A DNA stretch of 64,000 bases, taken from the NCBI RefSeq assembly GCF_019139815.1, contig NZ_CP077079.1, positions 2,356,001 through 2,420,000 on the forward strand, in the 5' to 3' direction. This document shows, piece after piece, positions 7,944 through 15,516 of the stretch (position 1 is the first letter of the stretch; each line of letters begins with the position of its first letter). This DNA comes from Pseudomonas asgharzadehiana. Lineage in GTDB: Bacteria; Pseudomonadota; Gammaproteobacteria; Pseudomonadales; Pseudomonadaceae. The notes under the pieces are model-generated. The model was not told where the DNA came from, ran no database searches, and worked only from the letters and a program-made list of their open reading frames with translations. The translations under genes and the position numbers were made by a program.

Positions 7944-9386
7944 ATGAATTCTGCTATCAAACTTCCCAGTATGCACAGAAAAAGTCGTTCAATACTTCAG
8001 CTTTTCAAGCAGTTGGTTGGTAAACGCATCACCAATGCCTCGTGCGACCCGCTCGGGCCTCCTGATTGGGAGTTGCTTGGACTTTTACTGCACGAAACAG
8101 CCTCTGAAAATGGAAGTGAAGCCAAGTCCCGCGCCAACGTAGGGCGCATACTGGATTTCTATCGCCGTTGCTCGGTCGAAGATCGAAAGCGTTTTATGTC
8201 TTTATTGAACGAATCATTCGATGTGGATGAAAAGGGTGTTCGTAAATCGATAGACGCTTATTTGAATTCTTCTGACAGTCGCTCAAGGTCGGCTACCGTC
8301 GGTAGTTTGTTGAAAAGCCTGGAAAGCCCGCGCTGCCGTATCTTGCGCCAGTTCAACCTTCTTCCACAGGGCGTTCAAGAATTAGTGGACATGCGGGCTG
8401 AACTGCTCCGCGTGCAGGAAAACGGGGACCTGGCGGGCATGGATCAGGATATGTTACGCCTGTTCACGGGCTGGTTCGATTCCGGATTTCTAGAGCTTAA
8501 GAGCATCGGCTGGAATTCACCTGCCTCTTTGCTTGAGAAATTGATCCGATATGAGGCTGTCCACGAGATTACATCTTGGGGAGATTTGCGTAACCGGGTT
8601 GATTCCGATCGTAGATGTTATGCCTTTTTTCACGCTCGGATGCCTGACGAGCCATTGATCTTTGTAGAAGTTGCCCTGGTACGAGGTATCGCGGAAAACG
8701 TTCAAGCGTTACTTGACGAAAATTCGCCTACGTTGGATCCACATTTAGCCGACACCGCGATTTTTTATTCCATTTCCAATGCGCAGGATGGACTGCGCGG
8801 CGTGAGTATGGGTGAGTTTTTGATCAAACGTGTGGTAGAGCAATTACTGCATGAGTTTTCCAATTTAAAAACGTTTTCTACACTATCCCCAGTTCCTGGA
8901 TTCTCCCGTTGGTTAAATAGAGTACTGGAACTCCCGGATCAGCTGCCGAATAATTTGCGTGAGTTTTTTTTAAATAACAAAGCAGATATCCCAGCAGCAA
9001 TTCGCGATCAGCTTGGCTCGACAGCAAGCAATACCGCAGCGTTGACCAGTCAATTAAAAGATTGGCTTAAAAGTGAAGTTTCATATTTTCTCACAAAAGA
9101 AAAGAAAAATGGAGCGCCTGTCGATCCGGTGGCGAAATTTCATTTTTCCAATGGTGCGAGTTTAGGACAAATAAATTGGTTGGCAGATAATTCAAAAGCG
9201 GGTCTTCGGCAATCTTACGGATTGATGGTTAATTATTTTTATAAGCCTGATGAAATCGACTTGAATTGCCAGGTCTATGCCGAAAGCGGTGAACTGCCTG
9301 TGAGCTCTGAAGTGGGTAAGTTGGTGACGAGGGCGCAATCGCGGCGTGGTGGTTCCGGTGGCACGAAAAATAAAACGGAGAAATGA
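7944..9386 (+). CDS. Malonyl-CoA decarboxylase
   Basis: A 480-residue homologue of the single-chain malonyl-CoA decarboxylase (MLYCD family), converting malonyl-CoA to acetyl-CoA and CO2. The N-terminal helical domain is followed by the acetyltransferase-like catalytic domain. Family landmarks include YAFFHARMPDEPLIFVEVAL, the catalytic-Ser segment YSISNAQDGLRG, FSTLSPVPGFSRWL, and the catalytic-His segment AKFHFSNGAS near residue 395. Length is normal for bacterial members. Its stop overlaps the next start (ATGA at 9383-9386), indicating translational coupling. The enzyme removes malonyl-CoA, so the pathway served by this operon probably yields malonyl-CoA or malonate semialdehyde-derived units. 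Confidence 0.93.
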   Translation: MNSAIKLPSMHRKSRSILQLFKQLVGKRITNASCDPLGPPDWELLGLLLHETASENGSEAKSRANVGRILDFYRRCSVEDRKRFMSLLNESFDVDEKGVRKSIDAYLNSSDSRSRSATVGSLLKSLESPRCRILRQFNLLPQGVQELVDMRAELLRVQENGDLAGMDQDMLRLFTGWFDSGFLELKSIGWNSPASLLEKLIRYEAVHEITSWGDLRNRVDSDRRCYAFFHARMPDEPLIFVEVALVRGIAENVQALLDENSPTLDPHLADTAIFYSISNAQDGLRGVSMGEFLIKRVVEQLLHEFSNLKTFSTLSPVPGFSRWLNRVLELPDQLPNNLREFFLNNKADIPAAIRDQLGSTASNTAALTSQLKDWLKSEVSYFLTKEKKNGAPVDPVAKFHFSNGASLGQINWLADNSKAGLRQSYGLMVNYFYKPDEIDLNCQVYAESGELPVSSEVGKLVTRAQSRRGGSGGTKNKTEK

Positions 9387-9931
9387 CCTTGAAGATTGAT
9401 AGAGCTAAAGTGGCGCTGCTAGTTATAGATATGCAACCCAAGGTGTTGCGACTAGTACCGGATCACCAGAAAATCCTTCAGAACTGTCAGTGGTTGCTAG
9501 GGTTGTGTGAAGATCTTGAGATCGCCGTACGATTTTCCGCGCACTATTCCAACGGCTTGGGTCCTATTTCAGATGATCTGTTGGCGTGCTCGCAGAAACC
9601 TACGATTATAAATAAAAAGTACTTTTCTTGCGTTGAAGAAGGTGGGGACACCGCTAGAGAATTCGGTTTGCAAGAACAATGGATTCTGTGCGGGATTGAA
9701 ACACACGCATGCGTGATGCTGACTGCATTGGACCTCGTCGCTGCTGGAAAACAGGTTTTCGTGGTGATCGACGCTGTTGGTTCACGAGCGGAAATCGACA
9801 AGTCGGCGGCATTAAGTCGATTACTAACTGCGGGCGTAATTCTGGTTACAAGAGAGATGGTTCTATTTGAATTGCTGCGATGCGCTGGAACTGAAGAGTT
9901 CAAAGCATGCAGTAAAAAATATTTGAAGTAA
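9383..9931 (+). CDS. Isochorismatase-family hydrolase
   Basis: A 182-residue alpha/beta cysteine hydrolase. The presumed Asp-Lys-Cys triad is visible: Asp in LLVIDMQPK, Lys in INKKYFSC, and Cys in CGIETHACVMLTALDL. Members cleave C-N or C-O bonds (amides, ureido acids, isochorismate), so the substrate is open. It overlaps the malonyl-CoA decarboxylase stop by four bases, so the two are co-translated. In this operon it may release an amide or carbamoyl group before CoA chemistry; that is inference. Confidence 0.88.
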   Translation: MTLKIDRAKVALLVIDMQPKVLRLVPDHQKILQNCQWLLGLCEDLEIAVRFSAHYSNGLGPISDDLLACSQKPTIINKKYFSCVEEGGDTAREFGLQEQWILCGIETHACVMLTALDLVAAGKQVFVVIDAVGSRAEIDKSAALSRLLTAGVILVTREMVLFELLRCAGTEEFKACSKKYLK

Positions 9932-9964
9932 ATCTTTAACTTATTGTTGTCTTGAGGAGTTCAT

Positions 9965-10813
9965 ATGAATATGCAAAAAATCGGTGTTCTTGGCGCGGGT
10001 ACCATGGGCAGCGGGATCAGTCAGGTTTTCGCAATCAATGGATACAACGTCACACTCATTGACATCTCGGCTGCCGCGCTTGACCGAGCGATGGATGCCG
10101 TAGACAAAAGTCTGTCGCGCCTGCTCAGTAAGGAAAAAATTACCGGTCAACAGAAGTCGGATGCTTTGTCCAGGATTCGAACCGGTGTCAATCTCTCGGA
10201 CCTGGCTGATTGCGACGTGGTGATTGAGGCCGCGACGGAAAACCTTGAATTGAAGTTGCAACTGATGGCTCAGCTAGACGCCATTGTTCGGCCGGAAGCA
10301 ATCCTGGCATCTAATACATCATCGATCTCTATTACCCGATTGGCTGCAGCCACTACGCGACCTGAACGAGTGGTGGGATTGCACTTTTTTAATCCCGTTC
10401 CTGTCATGGCTCTTGTTGAAGTTATCCGCGGCCTTCAGACAAGCGAATCCGCGTTTGATTCGATGGAGGCATTAGCCAAGGCGGTAGGTAAGACGCCGGT
10501 CAAAGTAAAAAATAGCGCCGGCTTTGTTGTAAATCGCTTGCTTTGCCCAATGCTCAACGAAGCTGTGTTCGCCTTGAGCGAAAATCTTGCATCGGCGTCG
10601 GAAATTGATGAGGCCATGAAAATGGGTGCTAACCATCCTATTGGCCCGCTGGCACTGTGCGACATGATTGGTCTTGATGTTCAATTAGCCGTGATGCAAG
10701 TTCTATTCGAATCCTTCAAAGACTCCAAATATCGCCCAGCCCCACTTCTCGTGGAAATGGTAGAGGCGGGCTATCTCGGACGTAAGACAGGCCGTGGCTT
10801 TTACCAATATTAA
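9965..10813 (+). CDS. 3-hydroxybutyryl-CoA dehydrogenase-like enzyme
   Basis: A 282-residue short-form 3-hydroxyacyl-CoA dehydrogenase (HBD/PaaH type), oxidising 3-hydroxyacyl-CoA with NAD(P). The N-terminal Rossmann motif is GVLGAGTMGSGISQVFA. The catalytic His is in GLHFFNPVPVM, then NSAGFVVNRL, and the C-terminal domain has GANHPIGPLALCDMIGLD and RKTGRGFYQY. It is the third gene of the malonyl-CoA decarboxylase operon, 33 bases after the hydrolase, with a gagg Shine-Dalgarno. It contrasts with the orphan C-terminal-only homologue at 3018-3821. Confidence 0.93.
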   Translation: MNMQKIGVLGAGTMGSGISQVFAINGYNVTLIDISAAALDRAMDAVDKSLSRLLSKEKITGQQKSDALSRIRTGVNLSDLADCDVVIEAATENLELKLQLMAQLDAIVRPEAILASNTSSISITRLAAATTRPERVVGLHFFNPVPVMALVEVIRGLQTSESAFDSMEALAKAVGKTPVKVKNSAGFVVNRLLCPMLNEAVFALSENLASASEIDEAMKMGANHPIGPLALCDMIGLDVQLAVMQVLFESFKDSKYRPAPLLVEMVEAGYLGRKTGRGFYQY

Positions 10814-10972
10814 TTGATGTCCGCCTAACCATAAATTCAGCGCGAGCTTCTGGTCACGGTAAGCTGATTAGCCTATTAACGTGTTCACGGGTTTGTGTGA
10901 CGCGTGGTTGATCAGCAGTCCGTAGTCTCGCGCTGAATGATGACCCAACTGTACATTTCGGGGAATTAAAAA

Positions 10973-11752
10973 TTGAACAGTCATGGCACTGTCGTCGTTG
11001 AGGTTCATGGGCGTGTAGGATTGATTAAAATCAATCGGCCTGATGTTCATAATGCGTTGAATGATGAGGTTATGGACGGGATTTCTGATGCGATCGACTT
11101 GTTCGAGACCGATGAGGAAATAGGTTGCATCGTTCTCACAGGCAGCGATAAAGCCTTTGCGGCTGGCGCTGACGTCCAAGCGATGAAGTCATTCGATTAT
11201 ATGCGTGCCTATAAGACTGATTTTGTCTCCCGTAATTGGGAACGAGTGGGTAAGTCTCGAAAACCGGTAATAGGCGCAGTGGCGGGTTTTGCCCTCGGGG
11301 GCGGGTGTGAGCTTGCAATGATGTGCGACATCATCATTGCTGCCGAGAACGCAAAATTTGGTCAACCCGAAGTTCGGCTTGGAATTTTACCGGGGGCAGG
11401 GGGCACGCAACGGTTAACTCGTGCCCTTGGCAAAGCTAAAGCCATGGATTTGTGTCTCACGGCCCGGACGATGGATGCTTTTGAAGCGGAAAAATCCGGT
11501 CTTGTAGCACGTGTAGTGCCTGTTGAGCGTCTTCTGGATGAAGCATTAAGCGCGGCCCAGGCTATCGCTGGCTTCTCGCTCCCTGTCACGATGATGATTA
11601 AAGAGTCTGTTAATCGTGCATTCGAAAGCAGTCTTGCGGAAGGTCTGTTGTTCGAGCGGCGCCTTTTTCATTCTGCCTTCGCTTTAGAAGACCAAAAAGA
11701 AGGGATGGGCGCGTTTCTTGACAAGAGGAAAGCGATATTTAAGCACCGATAA
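10973..11752 (+). CDS. Enoyl-CoA hydratase (catalytic residues intact)
   Basis: A 259-residue crotonase. Both catalytic glutamates are present, in GGGCELAMMCDI and FGQPEVRLGILPGAGGTQRL, unlike the crotonase at 1136-1918. The oxyanion-hole segment is DKAFAAGADVQAM. The reading frame begins at TTG 10973, preceded by gggga at a proper distance; I see no in-frame ATG at a suitable place, so the TTG start is accepted. It hydrates trans-2-enoyl-CoA to 3-hydroxyacyl-CoA, which the upstream dehydrogenase would oxidise. It is the last gene of the operon and is followed by a terminator hairpin. Confidence 0.92.
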   Translation: MNSHGTVVVEVHGRVGLIKINRPDVHNALNDEVMDGISDAIDLFETDEEIGCIVLTGSDKAFAAGADVQAMKSFDYMRAYKTDFVSRNWERVGKSRKPVIGAVAGFALGGGCELAMMCDIIIAAENAKFGQPEVRLGILPGAGGTQRLTRALGKAKAMDLCLTARTMDAFEAEKSGLVARVVPVERLLDEALSAAQAIAGFSLPVTMMIKESVNRAFESSLAEGLLFERRLFHSAFALEDQKEGMGAFLDKRKAIFKHR

Positions 11753-11775
11753 TCACAAGTATCGGTTTGCTGAGG

Positions 11776-11801
11776 CGCCGCCGCTGGTTGTAGCGACGGC
11801 G
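11776..11801 (+). terminator. Intrinsic terminator after the enoyl-CoA hydratase
   Basis: Stem cgccgccgct / agcgacggcg (9 of 10 pairs) with loop ggttgt, followed by tttatgttt, 24 bases after the stop codon. Confidence 0.65.
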
Positions 11802-12229
11802 TTTATGTTTAAGAGGAAAACGTATCGACGCTGCCAAAGCTCTCACGTCTAATCTCCAATTCCCCAATCTGCGTCATTGCCGAAAATCTCGGTTCACTCC
11901 TACCGTATGAAATCGATTGTCACTTGATGTCAACGACTCTGTCATCGCGTGGCAAGCAGCTGCCTCCAATTGTGAATATTTTGCTTGCTAGGTGAGCAGT
12001 AACTTAAACGCATCTGTTGATTGAGTGATTTAAGGGCATACGAGCTACCTGATTCAACGCGATATGAAAAGTGTCGGTGTCGGTGTCGATGTCCCGGAAC
12101 GGATTTCTGTCGGTTTCTTCGTCAGAACAACGGTGTCGCTTCGTATTCGTGCATCCAGAGCTTGACCGGTTTCCCGTCAGTTCAAAGCCATGCTTCTGGC
12201 CAATTACAAAAAAAACTCAGGAGAGCTAC
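11802..12229. other. Non-coding stretch upstream of the catabolic island
   Basis: About 430 bases without a credible gene. It holds a threefold GTGTCG tandem (12071-12088) and a gagag Shine-Dalgarno before ATG 12230. It presumably carries the promoter of the 20-kb rightward cluster. I could not place sigma-factor boxes convincingly. Confidence 0.4.
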
Positions 12230-13591
12230 ATGAAAACCCTCACTTTCTCATTGCTGAGCGGTGCGTTCTGCGCTGCGCTTGGCGCCGTTAGTTTACAAGC
12301 GTCTGGGGCCGTTGATGTTGGCAAGCTCGGAGGCGACCTTACCCCGGTTGGTGCGCAGAGGGCAGGCAGTGCCGATGGCACTATTCCAGCGTGGGACGGG
12401 GGGCTTACCAAGGCGCCTGCGGGTTGGTCACCAGGTCATGGCGATCCATACGCTGCCGACAAGCCGCTCTATTCGATTGATGCTGGTAACGTGGCGCAGT
12501 ATCAATCGAAACTACCAGCCGGTCAGGTAGAGTTGATCAAGATGTACCCCGGCTATCGTCTAGATGTGTACCCCACCCGACGCAGTTGTGCTATCCCAGC
12601 TGAAGTCGCACAACGTACCAAGGAGTTTTCCGGGCAGGGCAAGATCGGTGCGGACGGTTGGCGCCTGGAGCAGGCAGTTGGCGCTACGGTGCCGTTTCCA
12701 GTGCCACAGAGTGGCATCGAGGTGATGTGGAATTACAAACTTCGCTACATGGCAAAAGGGCGTCGCGCTCAGATCTCTTACTTGGCACGGGATACTGCAG
12801 GTGCGTTGTCTGAGGTCAAACAATGGGCCTATGAGTATTACCCTTACAATGATCCTTCGGTCAAAGGCCCAGCTGACACCGGCGACATTGAAGCCAAACT
12901 ACTGTACGACATTCTGACTCCATCGTCTCGCGCGGGTGAGATGTATCTGGTCCATGGCTACCTCGATAAACCACAGGACGCCTGGATTTATTTTCCCGGT
13001 CAGCGTCGCGTGCGACGTGCGCCATCCTTCGCCTATGACAACCCGATCGCGGGTGGCGACGGTCTGTATTTTGTCGATCAGATCAACATGTTCACTGGAG
13101 CCCTTGATCGTTACGACTTTAAACTTATCGGCAAGAAAGAGATCGTCGTGCCTTACAACTCCTACAAGTTGGTGGATAAGGCCAACAAGTATCAGAATCT
13201 GATTGGGCAGGACTACCTTAAACGCGACGCGCAGCGCTACGAGATGCATCGCGTATGGGTAGTCGAAGCGACGGTGAAGGCAGACAAGCGACACTCCTTT
13301 TCCAAGCGGGTGTTCTTCATCGACGAGGACAGCTGGACATTGCTGCATGTCGATATGTATGACGCCAAGGGCAATCTCTGGCGTGTGCAGGAAGGCAGTA
13401 TTTGGGCGGACCCGGGCATTCAGGCCTGCACTAGTTTCGAGTACGTCAGTTACGACCTTGTCGCTCGTCGATATATCGCAGACGGTTTCACCCAGGAAGG
13501 CGAGGTACTTGACTTGACCGCCGGTATGGAAGGGCGCGTCACCGACAAGATGTTCAATTCAAACGAACTGCGCCGTCGCGGCGAGCGTTAA
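12230..13591 (+). CDS. DUF1329 exported protein
   Basis: A 453-residue protein starting at ATG 12230, where a gagag Shine-Dalgarno and a classical signal peptide (cleavage near SLQASGA) support the start; the frame runs further upstream without such signals. The mature N-terminus has the family block GGDLTPVGAQRAG followed by GTIPAWDGGL. The rest is the LolA/LolB-like DUF1329 region. DUF1329 proteins are regularly encoded beside DUF1302 outer-membrane proteins and RND transporters in gene sets for hydrophobic substrates, as here. They probably act in the periplasm as lipid or substrate carriers, but no activity is proven. Confidence 0.9.
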   Translation: MKTLTFSLLSGAFCAALGAVSLQASGAVDVGKLGGDLTPVGAQRAGSADGTIPAWDGGLTKAPAGWSPGHGDPYAADKPLYSIDAGNVAQYQSKLPAGQVELIKMYPGYRLDVYPTRRSCAIPAEVAQRTKEFSGQGKIGADGWRLEQAVGATVPFPVPQSGIEVMWNYKLRYMAKGRRAQISYLARDTAGALSEVKQWAYEYYPYNDPSVKGPADTGDIEAKLLYDILTPSSRAGEMYLVHGYLDKPQDAWIYFPGQRRVRRAPSFAYDNPIAGGDGLYFVDQINMFTGALDRYDFKLIGKKEIVVPYNSYKLVDKANKYQNLIGQDYLKRDAQRYEMHRVWVVEATVKADKRHSFSKRVFFIDEDSWTLLHVDMYDAKGNLWRVQEGSIWADPGIQACTSFEYVSYDLVARRYIADGFTQEGEVLDLTAGMEGRVTDKMFNSNELRRRGER

Positions 13592-13611
13592 TTCTCTCGG
13601 AGTTCACCCAA

Positions 13612-15465
13612 ATGTATAAAAATAAAAAAAGCGGTGCGATGGTGCCGCAGGGTTTTCCGTACGCCTGCAGCACACTGACTCTTGGGGTTTTGACGGTATC
13701 GACGCTGATGTGGGCGCAACCGAGCCACGCGTTCCGCTTCGGTTCTGAAGAGGGCATATCAGGTAGCTTCGACTCCACCCTGAGCTACGGATTTGCCACT
13801 CGCATGCAGTCACCGGACTGCAAACTCCTAGGAGGCGATAGTGGTGGTTGCAGTAACGGTACCAGCACCGGGCTCGGTAAGTACTACAACTTGACCAAGG
13901 GCAACGGGTACGCCAACGCCGATATCAACTACACCAATTCCGATGACGGTAATCTCAACTACAACAAGCATGATGTTTTTTCTGAGGTGCTGAAGGGAAC
14001 TCATGAGCTGAGTCTGCAATTTGGCGATGGCTGGAGTGCTCTGGGCCGAGTTGCGTGGGCCAAGGACTTCAAGATGGACAACACTCGGCGCACCCATCTG
14101 GACGATGAAGCTGAACGTGATGCCACTGAGCGTCTCGATCTTCTCGACCTGTGGGTGGCCAAGAGCTTCGATCTTGGCGATATGCCCTCCAAGGTCAAGG
14201 TGGGTAACCAGGTGATCAGTTGGGGGGAGGAAATCTTTATAACCGGTGGCATCAACCAGATTAACGCCCTCAGCTTGCCCAAATACCACACACCCGGAAC
14301 GCAATTGAAGGAAGTATTCATCCCGGCTCCGATGGCATCCTTCAACGTGGGGCTTACAGATACCTTGAATCTGGAGGCCTACTATCAGTTCAAATGGAAC
14401 GCCTATGGTCTGGATCCGGTAGGAACCTATTATTCTGGTGCCGACGTGGTGGGTGAAGGTCGACGACCTATTTACTATTCCACTGACTACGTCGACAGCT
14501 TTTCAGGCGCTGGTACCTGTAGTGCGAGCACGCCAACCGGTCGATGTGGTGAGCCGTTGATCAGCGGCCTGAATAACGCAGCGTTGGTCGCCAACGGGCT
14601 CGCTGTCCCTTACGGCGGCGAACGCAAGCCTGATAATGGCGGCCAATATGGTGTGGCACTGCGCTGGACGGCGGAGGAGATCGGGACGGAATTCGGCTTC
14701 TACTACGAGCGCTATCACGACAAGCTCCCGTTCATTGGCTACACCGCTGTAGCTAACCCTGATGCCTTGCGTACGGATAACTTCTTCGTCAACTATGGAG
14801 AAGATAAAGACTTGTTTGGCCTGTCCATGTCCACCATGGTTGGCCCGGTGGCTGTCGCAGGAGAAGTGTCATTCCGACCCAACGACAGTGTCGGCATCGA
14901 CCCGACGGTTCCATTCGGTCGGGCTTTCACCGGCTCATTTAACAAGTACAGCGTATACGACACCGGTGTACATAATGGTTACGTCGAAGAGAAGAAGTGG
15001 CAGGTTGATGTTAACGCCATCTACACCTTCGCCGCTAACGATCCGCTCGGTTTCATTCCCAGCAGTCTTGGTGCATCTGACGGATTTATCCTGGCTGAGG
15101 CAGCAGTTACCTACTACCCGGATCTCGACACCTCTGGCGAAACTCCCTACTTTCTGCCGGACTACTCACTTCCAGACAAAACTTCCTGGGGCTATATCGC
15201 GGAGATCGGCATCAATTATCCCAATCTCTTTGGGAGCGGCATAACTGTCACGCCACAGCTTGACTTCAGTCATGACGTTAACGGGACTACGCCGAACGCA
15301 TTGCCCTTTATAGAAGGTCGTAAGTCGCTGACCAGTTCTTTACTGTTCAACTACCGCGATCGCTGGAAGGGGGGCCTCCAATGGGTGCAGTACTGGGGCG
15401 GTGGCGGCAACAATCTGATGGCTGATCGCGACTTCCTCAGCGGCAACGTTTCCTACTCGTTCTGA
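13612..15465 (+). CDS. DUF1302 outer-membrane beta-barrel protein
   Basis: A 617-residue protein with an N-terminal signal (WAQPSHAFRFGSEEGISG), alternating hydrophobic/polar strands throughout, many aromatic residues, and a C-terminal strand ending in aromatic Phe (NVSYSF), the usual outer-membrane insertion signal. These fit the DUF1302 family, found with DUF1329 genes. It starts 21 bases after the DUF1329 stop with its own ggag site, so the two are one transcription unit. The likely role is entry of a hydrophobic substrate across the outer membrane; this is inferred from family context. Confidence 0.9.
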   Translation: MYKNKKSGAMVPQGFPYACSTLTLGVLTVSTLMWAQPSHAFRFGSEEGISGSFDSTLSYGFATRMQSPDCKLLGGDSGGCSNGTSTGLGKYYNLTKGNGYANADINYTNSDDGNLNYNKHDVFSEVLKGTHELSLQFGDGWSALGRVAWAKDFKMDNTRRTHLDDEAERDATERLDLLDLWVAKSFDLGDMPSKVKVGNQVISWGEEIFITGGINQINALSLPKYHTPGTQLKEVFIPAPMASFNVGLTDTLNLEAYYQFKWNAYGLDPVGTYYSGADVVGEGRRPIYYSTDYVDSFSGAGTCSASTPTGRCGEPLISGLNNAALVANGLAVPYGGERKPDNGGQYGVALRWTAEEIGTEFGFYYERYHDKLPFIGYTAVANPDALRTDNFFVNYGEDKDLFGLSMSTMVGPVAVAGEVSFRPNDSVGIDPTVPFGRAFTGSFNKYSVYDTGVHNGYVEEKKWQVDVNAIYTFAANDPLGFIPSSLGASDGFILAEAAVTYYPDLDTSGETPYFLPDYSLPDKTSWGYIAEIGINYPNLFGSGITVTPQLDFSHDVNGTTPNALPFIEGRKSLTSSLLFNYRDRWKGGLQWVQYWGGGGNNLMADRDFLSGNVSYSF

Positions 15466-15471
15466 GCCCAT

Positions 15472-15492
15472 GCCCCCTTCATTGGAGGGGGC
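15472..15492 (+). other. Intercistronic hairpin between DUF1302 and RND genes
   Basis: Stem gcccccttc / ggagggggc (8 of 9 pairs) with a 3-base loop, 7 bases after the DUF1302 stop. No T-run follows, so it is more likely an mRNA-stabilising or attenuating hairpin than a full terminator. Confidence 0.5.
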
Positions 15493-15516
15493 TACTAACT
15501 CCTTCAGGTACTCTCC

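Noticed and set aside
12071..12088. GTGTCG triplet tandem as a regulatory repeat
   Set aside because: Only three copies of a 6-mer, with no matching sites near other genes; too weak to call an operator.
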